NCBI RefSeq assembly: GCF_035083965.1
Contig: NC_089722.1
Location: 42,594,697 to 42,658,696, forward strand
Source: Branchiostoma lanceolatum
Lineage: Eukaryota > Chordata > Leptocardii > Amphioxiformes > Branchiostomatidae
DNA length: 64,000 nt
Direction: 5' to 3'
Position 1 is the first letter of the stretch. Every line of letters starts with the position of its first letter. Below, piece after piece: positions 11,950-22,700 of this stretch. The notes beneath the pieces are model-generated. The model was not told where the DNA came from. It did not search any database and was given only the letters and a program-made list of their open reading frames with translations. Made by a program: the position numbers and the translations under genes.

Positions 11950-12665
11950 TAGATTCTGTGTAGTGTAACCCGGTGTGGTGTAACCCTGTGTGGTGTAAAC
12001 CTGTGTACTGTAAACCTGTGTGGTGGTATAGCCAGTGTGGCGGATACCTGTGTGGTGTAGCCTGTGTGGCGGAAACCTGCGTGGTGGAAATCTGTGTATT
12101 GTAAACCGGTGGTGGTACAGCCAGTGAGGCGGATACCTGTGTAAAGTAAACAGGTGGTGGTACAGCCAGTGAGGCGGAGACCTGTGTAAAGTAAACAGGT
12201 GGTGATACAGCCAGTGAGGCGGAGACCTGTGTAAAGTAAACAGGTGGTGATACAGCCAGTGAGGCGGATACCTGTGTAAAGTAAACAGGTGGTGATACAG
12301 CCAGTGAGGCCGAGACCTGTGTAAAGTAAACAGGTGGTGATACAGCCAGTGAGGCGGAGACCTGTGTAAAGTAAACAGGTGGTGGTACAGCCAGTGTGGC
12401 GGATACCTGTGTAAAGTAAACAGGTGGTGGTACAGCCAGTGAGGCGGTAACCTGTGTAAAGTAAACAGGTGGTGGTACAGCCAGTGTGGCGGGAACCTGT
12501 GTGGTGTAAACCTGTTGTGTTGGTACAGCCAGTGTGGCGGAAATCAGTGTGGTGTAAACCTGTTGTGTTGGTACAACCTGTGTGGTGTAAACCTGTTGTG
12601 TTGGTACAACCTGTGTGGTGTAAACCTGTTGTGTTGGTACAGCTAGTGTGGTAGAAACCTGTGTG
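11950..12665. repeat. 45-bp tandem monomers in the LINE 5' region
   Basis: Units of 45 bp (three 15-bp subunits; landmark ggtggtgatacagccagtg) repeat from about 12100 to 12480. Looser 15- to 30-bp derivatives of 'cctgtgtggtgtaaa' flank them. The period is divisible by three, so the antisense strand has a 370-codon frame of PPVYFTQVSASLAV repeats (11810-12922). This is best read as a by-product of the repeat. Tandem monomers ahead of a LINE ORF recall the promoter monomers of mammalian L1 5' UTRs, which is inference. Confidence 0.75.
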
Positions 12666-12703
12666 GCATACGTCTGTGTGGGTGATAATTTTTCAATAAC
12701 AAA

Positions 12704-15700
12704 ATGGAACTCCATTACACTTGCATTTTCCTGGCCCTTTGTCTGATGCTTGGCAAGGCTCAGCCAGGAGCACAGCCAATAGACAAACACGAGATAAAGG
12801 ACGTACATGTCACATGCGACTTCAGAACTGACTGCATCTCTGACTGGGCTACGTTTGCCTTTATGATTAAGCACAGTGGGGTGAATGGGACTCATTTCGG
12901 TCACAAGAAAATAATGATGCACAATGATAGTACAAAGTTATCATTGATTATGATTTTGCTTCTAAGTGGAGATGTCGAGATAAATCCTGGGCCTAGACCG
13001 CCAAAGTTTCCCTGCGGGAGCTGTAACAAAGCTGTACAACATACCCATACTGCAATTTGTTGTGACGGCTGCGATAAATGGTATCATAAAGACTGCATTG
13101 AGCTATGTTCTCAGGTGTATACTGCATTAGAAACACACCAATCATACTCGTGGATTTGCTGTGACTGTGGCATACCAAACTTTGCATCAGCTATGTTTGA
13201 CATAACTGATGATACTTTTCATTCAGTAAACTCATTTGATACACTGAGCTCTAGTGCAAGCTTGACAGATGACTCCCCGGTTGCTACATCCACTCCACTT
13301 AGATCTAAGCAGGGTAACCCCAATATGAGGGGTCGTGGTTTCAAAAAGACCAATGGTAAACTCTTACTGGTAAACTGCCAGAGTATTCGAAACAAAAAAG
13401 CCGAACTGGCGACTGTAATTGACACGTACAAACCAGATATAATAGCAGGCACAGAGTCATGGCTCAATCAAGACATAGCAAGCAGTGAGATATTCCCTGA
13501 CAACTACATAGCTCACCGTAAAGATAGACAGACTGGCCCTGGAGGTGGTGTATTCCAGATTAACAGGGATGATTTGATTGTCACACACAGGCCAGATCTA
13601 GACACAGACTGTGAGATCATTTGGACACAGACTCAACTAGCAGGAAAGAAACCACTAATGATTGGTACATACTATAGACCTCCATCGGACCAGGGCAATA
13701 GCCTGGATGAACTGGACAAGTCCATAAGTAAGATGGGACCTAAAATTAACTCTGACAACGTGATCATCCTTGGAGACTTTAACACACCTGGTATAAATTG
13801 GGATGCTAGCACTACAGATAACACTCAGAGCAATTCAGGACAGGCACAGAAGCTACTGCACTTAGTGGATAACCATGGGTTATTCCAAACAGTTCAAGAG
13901 CCCACTAGGAATGGTAATCTCTTGGACCTGGTCTTAGTTAATAACCCAAACATAATCGAAAAGACCACAGTAGTTCCTGGAATAAGTGACCACGACATGG
14001 TATTGGTGGATGTCAACCTTGCACCCAAACAAAACAGGAAACCCAAGAGAAAAGTGTACATTCGAACTAAAGCTGATGAACCGGCCATCAAGAGTGACCT
14101 AAGTGATTATGCAACGAACTTTAACAAACGAACCGAGGATATGTCCGTGACACAGAAGTGGGATGATTTTAAAGACAAAATAAAGCACACGATGAACTTG
14201 CACATCCCTAGTAAAACAACATCAAGCAGATACAACCTGCCTTGGTTCAACAGAAACCTAAGAAGGCATTGTCGTAAGAAACAACGTCTTTACAACAAAG
14301 CTAAGAGAACAGGGCGAGAGGAAGACATGAACAAATACAAGAGAGTTAAGAAGGGCGTACAGAAAAGCATAAGAGCAGCACATTCAAAATATGTGGCAGA
14401 CATACTGGGGGAAGCAATAATTGACAAACCCAAAACATTCTGGTCATACATAAAAGGCCTAAGAAGAGACCTTGTCGGCGTAGCCCCTCTAAAGATTGGT
14501 AATTCCATTGTCAGTGATAGCGAGAAAAAAGCAGAGGCACTCAGTTCACAGTTTAAAAGTGTGTTCACAGAGGAAGACACAACAAACATGCCAACTCTCG
14601 GACAGCCCTGTACCCCTCCCATGGAACACATAGTGATTTCCCCTAATGGTGTCGAAAAAATGCTCCAAGGTCTCAATCCATCTAAAGCATCTGGTCCAGA
14701 CCAAATACCTCCTTGGTTCCTCAAAATGACAGCCACCGAAATAGCACCTGTGTTAACCAATATTTTCCAACACTCGTTAGACACAGGAGAAATTCCCAAA
14801 GACTGGAGGGATGCAAATATATGTGCCATTTTTAAAAAGGGAGATAGAGCTGTCCCCGGCAACTACCGACCTGTATCACTGACCTGTATATCCTGCAAAC
14901 TACTTGAACACATTATCCATAGTCATGTCATGAAACACTTAGAAAGTTTCAACGTATTGACTGACTACCAACATGGATTCAGAGCAAAGCGATCCACAGA
15001 AACACAGCTTATATTGACAGCTCACGACATAGCTGGCGCACTGAACAGTAAAAAACAGGTAGATCTAGCAATTCTTGATTTTACTAAAGCTTTCGATAAA
15101 GTCCCACATAGCAGACTCATCACTAAACTAGAGCACTACGGAATTCAAGGCACCACACTAAATTGGTTGAAGGCTTTCTTGACCAATAGGGAACAGACGG
15201 TAGTGGTAGAAGGCAAGGCCTCAGCTCCAGTTAGAGTTGCGTCAGGCGTACCACAGGGAACTGTTCTGGGACCGTTACTCTTCCTCCTGTACATAAATGA
15301 CTTACCAGACCAGCTTGATTCAAATGTTAGGTTATTTGCCGATGACTGCCTGTTATATATAGAGTTGTCCACACAGAGTGATTCACAGCTTTTGCAAGAA
15401 GATTTGAACACACTCGAAGAATGGCAAAGCAGATGGCTAATGCAGTTTAATCCGGAAAAATGTTACATCATGCATATAACAAACAAACGAAACCCAATTG
15501 TAACCACCTACCAGTTCTGTGGACAGGCTCTAGCAACAGCAAAGAGCCACCCGTACCTAGGCGTTACATTAACAACGGGGCTAAAGTGGAACACCCATAT
15601 CAACAAAGTAACAACTAAGGCTAAACAGACATTGGGAGTGATCAAACGTAATTTGTGGGCATGCCCAGCAAAGGTAAAATCACTTGCATACACGTCTCTA

Positions 15701-16168
15701 GTAAGACCAAACCTTGAATATGCTGCAACAGTTTGGGATCCATACACAAAGAAGGATATAGATAAACTCGAGAGGGTGCAGAACCAAGCTGCCAGATTCT
15801 GCACGAACAACTATGAAAGGGGCGCCAGTGTAACAAAAATGAAAGCAGACCTGCAATGGATGTCACTTGAGGACAGGAGAACAATGTCCAGACTTTGCAT
15901 GATGTACAAGATGACTAATAAACTTGTGGACGTACCGACTGATAAGTATCTAATGCCAGCTCAGAAGAGGACCAGAAATAGTCATGCTTTTAAGTACCAG
16001 AGTTATCAGCCAAGGATTGACGTGTTCAAAGATTCGTATTTCCCGAGAACCATAGTAGAATGGAACTCGTTGTCATCAAGTACTGTAGGAGCTTCATCAC
16101 TAAGTAGCTTTAAAGAACGGTTGCAGTCAGATATGCAAAGACTAGGTGTAACAGACCGTTCGGTGTAA
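12704..16168 (+). CDS. LINE polyprotein: 2A peptide, PHD finger, APE endonuclease, reverse transcriptase
   Basis: The ORF is 1154 codons with ATG at 12704. Residues 1-20 form a hydrophobic signal-like start (CIFLALCLMLG). Residues 88-97 read SGDVEINPGP, a 2A ribosome-skipping motif (DxExNPGP, break between Gly96 and Pro97). Residues about 104-156 are a PHD-type zinc finger (CxxC...CCDGCDKWYHKDC...CCDC). An APE-like endonuclease follows (LLVNCQSIRNK near 216, TESWL near 251, GDFNTPGINW, SDHDMV), then the reverse transcriptase (GNYRPVSLT, DFTKAFDKVPH, SGVPQGTVLGPLLFLLYIND, FADD near 878-881) and the CR1-type C-terminal region ending in FPRTIVEWNSL. 2A sequences at the N-terminus of APE-type LINEs are known from sea urchin and amphioxus. 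Skipping would separate a 96-residue signal-bearing leader from the enzyme. No stop or frameshift was seen. Confidence 0.92.
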   Translation: MELHYTCIFLALCLMLGKAQPGAQPIDKHEIKDVHVTCDFRTDCISDWATFAFMIKHSGVNGTHFGHKKIMMHNDSTKLSLIMILLLSGDVEINPGPRPPKFPCGSCNKAVQHTHTAICCDGCDKWYHKDCIELCSQVYTALETHQSYSWICCDCGIPNFASAMFDITDDTFHSVNSFDTLSSSASLTDDSPVATSTPLRSKQGNPNMRGRGFKKTNGKLLLVNCQSIRNKKAELATVIDTYKPDIIAGTESWLNQDIASSEIFPDNYIAHRKDRQTGPGGGVFQINRDDLIVTHRPDLDTDCEIIWTQTQLAGKKPLMIGTYYRPPSDQGNSLDELDKSISKMGPKINSDNVIILGDFNTPGINWDASTTDNTQSNSGQAQKLLHLVDNHGLFQTVQEPTRNGNLLDLVLVNNPNIIEKTTVVPGISDHDMVLVDVNLAPKQNRKPKRKVYIRTKADEPAIKSDLSDYATNFNKRTEDMSVTQKWDDFKDKIKHTMNLHIPSKTTSSRYNLPWFNRNLRRHCRKKQRLYNKAKRTGREEDMNKYKRVKKGVQKSIRAAHSKYVADILGEAIIDKPKTFWSYIKGLRRDLVGVAPLKIGNSIVSDSEKKAEALSSQFKSVFTEEDTTNMPTLGQPCTPPMEHIVISPNGVEKMLQGLNPSKASGPDQIPPWFLKMTATEIAPVLTNIFQHSLDTGEIPKDWRDANICAIFKKGDRAVPGNYRPVSLTCISCKLLEHIIHSHVMKHLESFNVLTDYQHGFRAKRSTETQLILTAHDIAGALNSKKQVDLAILDFTKAFDKVPHSRLITKLEHYGIQGTTLNWLKAFLTNREQTVVVEGKASAPVRVASGVPQGTVLGPLLFLLYINDLPDQLDSNVRLFADDCLLYIELSTQSDSQLLQEDLNTLEEWQSRWLMQFNPEKCYIMHITNKRNPIVTTYQFCGQALATAKSHPYLGVTLTTGLKWNTHINKVTTKAKQTLGVIKRNLWACPAKVKSLAYTSLVRPNLEYAATVWDPYTKKDIDKLERVQNQAARFCTNNYERGASVTKMKADLQWMSLEDRRTMSRLCMMYKMTNKLVDVPTDKYLMPAQKRTRNSHAFKYQSYQPRIDVFKDSYFPRTIVEWNSLSSSTVGASSLSSFKERLQSDMQRLGVTDRSV

Positions 16169-16257
16169 TATGACCAGCTGCTGCCGCGCCGCGTGCCTGC
16201 GAAGCTGGTGTGTTACGCCTGATGGCGGTTATACCGGCTATATAGATACAGATACAG

Positions 16258-16750
16258 ATGTTCCAACACCCCATAATTAAGCCTATAAACCCAAACCCTT
16301 TACATGTACACGTACACCCCCATGTTCCAACACCCCCTAATTTAGCCTAAAAACCCAAACCCTTTACGTGTACACGTACACCCCCATGTTCCAACACCCC
16401 CTAATTTAGCCTAGAAACCCAAACCCTTTACATGTACATGTACACCCCCATGTTCCAACATCCCCTAATTTAGCCTGTAAACCCAAACCCTTTACATGTA
16501 CATGTACACCCCCATATTCCAACACCCCCTAATTTAGCCTAGAAACCCAAACCCTTTACATGTACATGTAAACCCCCATATTCCAACACCCCCTAATTTA
16601 GCCTAGAAACCCAAACCCTTTTCATGTACATGTACACCCCCATGTTCCAACACCCCCTAATTTAGCCTATAAACCCAAACCCTTTTCATGTACATGTACC
16701 CCCCCCCCCCCATGTTCCAACACCCCCTAATTTAGCCTAACCCAAACCCT
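16258..16750. repeat. 64-bp satellite, right flank of the LINE
   Basis: About seven to eight units of the satellite found left of the LINE, with landmarks at 16321, 16385, 16449 and 16513 (64-bp spacing). Late units degenerate, including a C-run near 16700. An internal near-palindrome (acatgtacatgt) is present in most units. Confidence 0.85.
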
Positions 16751-16993
16751 TTTCCTAACTCTAACCGAAATAAAGCGTGTTGGAACATTGAGCTGTTCGC
16801 AGTCAGGCACAGATGAAACACCGGCCACCAAAAGTCTGGAAGAGCTTATGAGATTTCCAAGTCAAATACAGTCAAACATAGGACTGTCAGAACATAGGGC
16901 TGCCCCCTTCCGGCATCGTGCTCTTGAAAAAAGAAATTTGAAACATGTCCTTCCAGATTTTAAGTGACCAGCGTTTGATGAAGAACAGACAAT

Positions 16994-17909
16994 CTAATCC
17001 CAGGTGCCTGTTGCCGCGACGACCACGGCGGGTTCGGAGTCCTTGCTGTTCTTCAGCTGGACAGTCCACAGGTCCTGGGGCACGACCACTGTAGAACAAC
17101 GGGGGAGGGGGGCGGTGAGGTCAGGTTGTTCAAGTTCATTCAAAGTCAGCATAAAGGCTGCATCTTCTGAACCCAATTTGTCTACAAAAAGTATCTAATA
17201 ATTTTATATTTTGAAAAATAGGTGGCTGCCCAACGTTAATAGTTTTGCAGGTGGCTTTGCAGACACGCACACACACACGCGCGCACACACAAACACACAC
17301 ACATGCGCACACATGCACGCGCACACACACACACACCTGTTAGTGGAAAACAATGGATACGATGGATACGTACGTGTTTCCCCGGGTTTGAGCGTGACGT
17401 CGATGGGTTTGCAGGTGGTTTCGCAGGCGCGCACACACACAAACACACACATACACAGACACACACACGCGTGTTAGTGTAAATCATGATACGTACTAAG
17501 TGTTTCCCCTGGTTTAAGCATGACGTCAATGGGTTTGCAGGTGGTTTCACAGGCACACACACACACACACGTGTTAGTGTAACAGTGTATACATACATGT
17601 TTCCCATGGTTTGAGCGTGACGTCAATGGGTTTGCAGGCGGTTTCACAAACACAAAGAACCACAAACACACAGTCACGTGTTAGTGTAACACAAGTGAAT
17701 ACGTACATGTTCCCCCTGGTTTGAGCGTGATGTCGATGGGTTTGCAGGTGGTTTCACAAACACACAGAATCGCACACACACACACACACACACGTGTTAG
17801 TGTAACAGTGAATACGTACATGTATCTCCTGGTTTGAGAGTGACGTCGATGGGTTTGCAGGTGGTTTCGCAGATGGGATCCGGTTCCAGCCGGTACAAGC
17901 CGAGTGCTC
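16994..17909 (-). CDS. Unidentified gene, C-terminal exons (candidate)
   Basis: The minus strand carries a plausible last exon 17181-16994: acceptor TTTTTGTAG, 62 codons with a Leu/Pro/Val-rich globular composition, ending GTWD and stop TAG. A preceding exon at about 17909-17820 ends at the donor ACAT|GTACGT in phase 1, matching the phase of the last exon. It reads through ICETTCKPIDVTLKPGD and joins as Tyr-Lys-Leu-Gly. I do not recognise the family. The 3' end of the upstream exon with its donor is repeated in the downstream intron. Support is the phase match and composition only; the upstream acceptor (GAG at 17910-17911) is weak. Confidence 0.35.
17245..17880 (-). repeat. Tandem copies of an exon end plus donor, separated by CA microsatellites
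   Basis: Five copies, at about 17245, 17375-17430, 17505-17555, 17600-17650 and 17720-17760 plus the presumed exon at 17820-17880, share the plus-strand text 'tgacgtcgatgggtttgcaggtggttt'. On the minus strand most copies are followed by the donor-like gtacgtat and then 'acactaacacgtg' and (GT)n. The (CA)n runs are at about 17262-17335, 17430-17470 and 17550-17570. The first copy (17243-17262) is only a fragment. Confidence 0.65.
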
Positions 17910-18106
17910 CTCAAACGGCAGCTACGGAAACACGGAACAAAAGGTCTTCAATTATGTGGTTCTTTATTACAAATATGAATGGATGAAGGGCAGGTGTTTA
18001 TTACTTTTACTGGCTCTCACCCCAGCGTACTTGTTCAGCTAAAAAGCCGCATTAGGAAAACATACAATTATATAGCAGTTATCCTGTATACAAACATCGA
18101 GAGATT

Positions 18107-18400
18107 GAGTAAAAGAGAGAGAGTGTGTGAGTGCGTTCGTGTGAATGAGTGCATGAGTAAGTGAGAGTGAATGAGTGAGTGTGAGAGAGTGCATGAGTGA
18201 GTGAGAGTGCATTAGTGTGTGCATGAGAGTGAGTGATCATGAGCGAGAGTATAGGAAAGAGCGAGTGCATGAATGCGAGAATGAGTGTGCATGAGTAAGC
18301 GCATTAGTGAGTGAGTGCATGCGAGAGAGTGCATGAGTTAGTAAGTGAGTGCATGAGCGAGCGAGTGAGATAGAGAGAGCAAGTGAGTAAGAGAGTGATA
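18107..18400. repeat. GAGT/GAGA-rich microsatellite
   Basis: Imperfect (GAGT)n, (GTGA)n and GCAT mixtures extend for nearly 300 bp between minus-strand exon candidates. No unit is long enough to suggest another origin. Confidence 0.75.
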
Positions 18401-18411
18401 ATTACCGGCAC

Positions 18412-18525
18412 AAAGTGTTTGATGTTCTGTCCCTTCGACACGAAGACCCAGTTGGAGTCCTGGAAGCCGCGTGCCGTAGAACTTCCGTACGAGCTTCATG
18501 CCGTCACGCTCGCAGTTCCTCCAGT
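18412..18525 (-). pseudogene. Exon-like remnant with a one-base frame break
   Basis: On the minus strand, one frame reads FDWRNCERDGMKLVRKFYG. After a one-base shift, the next reads RGFQDSNWVFVSKGQNIKHFVP up to a donor-like CCG|GTAATT at about 18410. The two halves look like one coding exon interrupted by a frameshift, or by a base error. It could be an upstream exon of the unidentified minus-strand gene at 17.0-17.9 kb. The family is not recognised. Confidence 0.25.
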
Positions 18526-18539
18526 CAAATATCAGACAC

Positions 18540-19773
18540 AGGGTGTTAGAGGTTCCTCAAGCACAACTAGAATTTCTTCCTCACCACTAGTACATTGTAC
18601 TATTGCTAGATGTTGGTTCTGCATTGAGGCATATGAAGATGCACTTAGACCTTCGAGTTTACGTTCGGCAGTGATTGGTCATTATTGATCCTGAAGAGGA
18701 CGACAGTGGTCGTCAAAAATTCAATCCGTGAAAGTTGGAAGAAAGTTTAGCATTGTATTATAATGATACCTACCAACGCAGATGAGCTTCCATTATAAGG
18801 TGCACCTATTGTAGGACCTGGTTATGTTTCCAAGTTGCACAATGTACTGTCATGTATTTTCATTGGTCAGCCATTACTTAGTAGCAAGAGGGGAAGCGGA
18901 GAAACCTTTTCTCGGGGCTTAGAGTAAGAAGTACATGTGTGTGTGACTTCAGTCAAACGTCTAAGAGGTCCCTTTCACACAACCAAGTTCTTTTTCTTAC
19001 TTGCATGGTTTAGGTAGGCTGTCTACTCAGGTCAGTCTATTTTCTAGAGAATGATTGACACCTTGCTTCTCACGAGTAGAATATGGTCATATGGCCTTCT
19101 TCATCCATGATCGGGTATGAAATGGACGAAAGGTGGCCAGCCGGTGGCTTCGTTCTTAGGGTTGTTGACCCCAAGCAGGCCCTAATGTTGTACCTTTGGG
19201 AAAGGCGCTTTGCACCTATTATCCTCACTCGAATCAGGTGAAAATGAGTTCCAGTGGATCAAACCTTACAGTCTGATCTTACACAGCTTTTACATACTGT
19301 ACAAAAACTGGCGTGTTACGTCTCAGCTTTTTCACCGGGTTATGCCAGACAAACAAACAGAGACTCCGGAACCATGATAGACAGCACGATCCGTCACCTT
19401 CCACCTTTGAACTCTAGCTCTACCTGGCTGGCATACCACAGGTAACAATAGGACCGTGCCACAGACTTCTAGGGGTGATGTCTATCCCTGCGGTTCCATT
19501 TTTACACAAATATACGGCATTTGGATATATACAGCATATAGCCGGTTCACATCTTGCTAAATGGTAGCATGAGCCCGGAAGTGGAGGGAATTGAGGCTGA
19601 GAAGGAGGGAAGAAGATACAATGATCATTAGTAGGACAGAATGTGGCCCCCCTTCTTTTAGCTTCAAATAAAATGGTCCTCGAAAACACACGGTGACAAG
19701 CGTGCACATAGAGGTTGGGGATTTCCACTGGTATCGGCTGGTGTTGGTGCCAGCCGATACTTAACTTCTCCAA
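18540..19773. other. Intergenic, with a SINE-like tail at about 19130-19255
   Basis: No gene is supported. The segment around 19130-19255 (ctttgggaaaggcgctttgc, then 'cctcactcgaatcaggtgaaaatgagttcc') resembles the 3' tail shared by many invertebrate tRNA-derived SINEs. The minus-strand SINE near 59.75 kb has a related 'cctttggaaaggcactt' stretch. The rest has no recognisable signal. Confidence 0.35.
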
Positions 19774-22700
19774 ATGGCGAACAATCCTCGCCAGGATCTG
19801 TACCTGGAGATATCTCGGAACCTTGTAGATCAAGAACTAAGAGATCTCCGCAACTATGTCAGCGGTGCGAAGATTTTACCAGCGGGATTCGTCCAAAAAT
19901 CCGACGCTCACCAGATCTTTAACCAACTGGAGAAAGAACAGAAGTTAAAGTTGGGAGATCTAAAGCTTCTGTCGGACCTGCTGAGAAAAATCGGCAGACA
20001 TGACTACGCTGAGCAGGCAGAGAAGATCGCTGAGAATGAAAGGAAAGGTACGTCACACAATTCAAGGCTAACGGTATAACGAACGCTTATACAGTGATCG
20101 GTAATCTTGTAGGCAGATTCAAACTTTCTGAAAACTTTTATACAAAAATTAAATTCACGCCAATCACGGTGCTAAAAAAATGATTGTGATGACGATGTTA
20201 CCCCCTTGAGTCTGAGTCCAGAAAATCTGTTACCGTCTCGACTTTAGGTAGCACCTTACATGCAATGTTGTTAGTTGGGAGTCAAACCCTATCTAATATG
20301 ATATAATAAACGTTTTTGTGACGGAATGTAGCCACATCGAAAATAGAAATATGGAATGCGATAGGTCCTGTTGATACTAAATGTTTTGATGCTGTGCGTC
20401 AGGTTGAACAAGTCATGTGCGATACGCTACGTGATATTTACATTTTACGAATTGCGCGAACGCATTGGACCGAGCTTCAGGTCGAAGGTTCATTTTCTAA
20501 TAACTTAATAATGCACAGAAGAACTCTCTTAAGACTGTATGTGCATTTCTGTGTCTTTGTACAGTGTGTTTATTTTGTTGCCTTTCAATGACAAAATTTG
20601 TTTCAAGACGTGAATGTAAAGAGTACACCTGTTGTTGCAAGTCTTAAGCCCTGAAAGTCCTGCTACTTGCTCCCCGTCGAAAGACTGGACAGAACGTGTT
20701 TGCGCATAACCTGATATATAATAGACCACTGTCATGGACATCACCGTGCTTTGTCCTAGCGGCGTCTGGAGTTCAAAAGAACAGTTTGCTTACTGTTTAC
20801 GCACCGAGTGTATAATCCAAAGGCAGTGAGGTCGTCCATGTAACCTTTTGTCTTCGGCCTGGCGTGCTGACGTGTGAAGGTTGATCAAATTTCGCCTCAT
20901 CTATATAAAGGCGGCAACCTTGGCTGCATCAGAGGTCAAATCGGGCCAGGGTTGTTATTGATGTAAACGGTCATAAACAAAACAACGGTTGCTGGCTTCA
21001 ATTATTACCCATGCATGATAAGTTGAACATTAAGCAAAATTCGTAAATATGCGCTTCGCGCTCCTGGCTTTTGTTGGACATACACGTGACTCTTGTTGTC
21101 AGTGCGGCTTTTATATTACGGCCCGGCACTCCCAGAATGCCCCGGTTGGGAAATGTGACCCTTGCATTCGTCGGGGTAGACGAATTCGAGACGTCATTTG
21201 GCAAAACTGGAACTTAAGTCTTAAGGTAAAATACTTCGAACTTAGAAAGTCAGTCACAAACATTAGCATTACAATGTTTACCGCACTAAGACTGCCCCGC
21301 TCTACTAGTAGACCCCCGAGTAGACCCGACCTCTTGTTCCAATTAACGAAATCCTTGTGGGAGCTCAGGCTGCCAGGCTAGCCCGCCCTCAGGTCATTCT
21401 CCAGACTTCCACCAGAAGCCCGGGCTGAGGCTCCGCCTACCTGTCACGTTAATTTAATCTCTAAGAAATTCAGTAAATTCTGTTGCTTAGATACAGCGCG
21501 TGTTTTCACCCAGAATTCTATGCGATTCAAGATGGTGGACTCGGTGAGGTAAATGCATACTTCTACCGAAAACATCGCCATGTTTTGGGTCTATAATACA
21601 CGCTGTTGCGTTTACTAGTCAGGAGTCAAACAGCCATGTGAATCCTCTTTCCCGTGGAAATAAGAATAAACATGCTATTTTGATATTTCCTTGTCTGGTG
21701 GGTTTTTCTGGCCAGAAATTCGACGACAACATAAGGGGGAGGGGGGCAGAAGGCAGTAATTCACGAAAGTTTGGAGGGTTATACAGTGTTAGAACCCTAC
21801 AGTTTTCCAGATGTAGAACCCAGGCCTGGCGGACCTGTCAAATTAGCGCGCCCTGAACGGCAGCCTGGACAGATTCCCCGCCCTGATCAGGCCCTGCAGG
21901 GACACACTGCGTGCCAGCCCCAACTAGCATAGTGGAGCCTTATAACATTGTAATGGAGATGTTGTAATAAGGTTTGGAAATTAGATGTTAAGCATATTAA
22001 TCTCTCATTCTTAGAACTACTATTATGTAATGTATTCCTAATTGCAATGCTGCTGGGATATCAGTTGATAGCCTGGAATCCCGACCTATTTATAGCTGCC
22101 GGGGTCTCTTCTGTCCTCCCTCCGCAAAATATTTTGCGGAGGGAGGACAGAAGAGACCCCGGCAGCTATAAATAGGTCGGGATTCCAGGCTAATCAGTTG
22201 ATACCATTGCTAATATTGTAATCCATCTCCCTGAATGAAACAGGTTCAGCCCAACCCTCTACCAGCCAGCTGAAGAGGAAGGGGGAGGATGGAGAAGAGT
22301 TTCCTGTGGAGAAGAAACCAGCTCCTTGTAGAGAGGAAGGTGAGATGTTATATTTCATATGATTTTTTTATAACCCACTTCCGATCATTGTAGGAGGCTG
22401 AATGAATATCCCTGGGCCACATGCATGTTTTCATTTCTGAAAATCTCAGCCCCTGGCTTTGCAGAGAGGACTAATAGTTGAAAGGAGGGTGCATGCCTTT
22501 GTCTGTGAGGCATAGGGAGCTATATCCTAGCGTTAAGCGTTAAAGACAGGATAGTCCTGTCGAGAAGTCGAACGCCAGGTTGACCGAAAGTCACAACGGA
22601 GCGTCCGGTTGTGTCGGTGTTGCAGACTAGTTTTGCAAGATCACCACCCAATGAATACATAGGAACAATTCAATAAACTCGATCACAAAACCTTTCGATC

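Larger units (their letters stand above)
11859..16257 (+). mobile_element. Full-length CR1-like non-LTR retrotransposon
   Basis: The element starts after a satellite CATGTT and ends with GATACAGATACAG before the satellite resumes with ATGTTCC, so about 5 bp (ATGTT) may be duplicated at the target. The order is a unique 5' leader, 45-bp tandem monomers, one 1154-codon ORF (12704-16168), and a GC-rich short 3' UTR ending in a GATACA-type microsatellite. The intact ORF and the clean satellite break imply a young insertion. A 5'-truncated relative with the same 3' UTR lies on the minus strand at about 51.1-51.4 kb. Confidence 0.8.

Noticed and set aside
11810..12922. 370-codon minus-strand frame of PPVYFTQVSASLAV repeats
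   Set aside because: It exists because the 45-bp monomers are a multiple of three. It overlaps the LINE start antisense, and its non-repeat ends show no domain.
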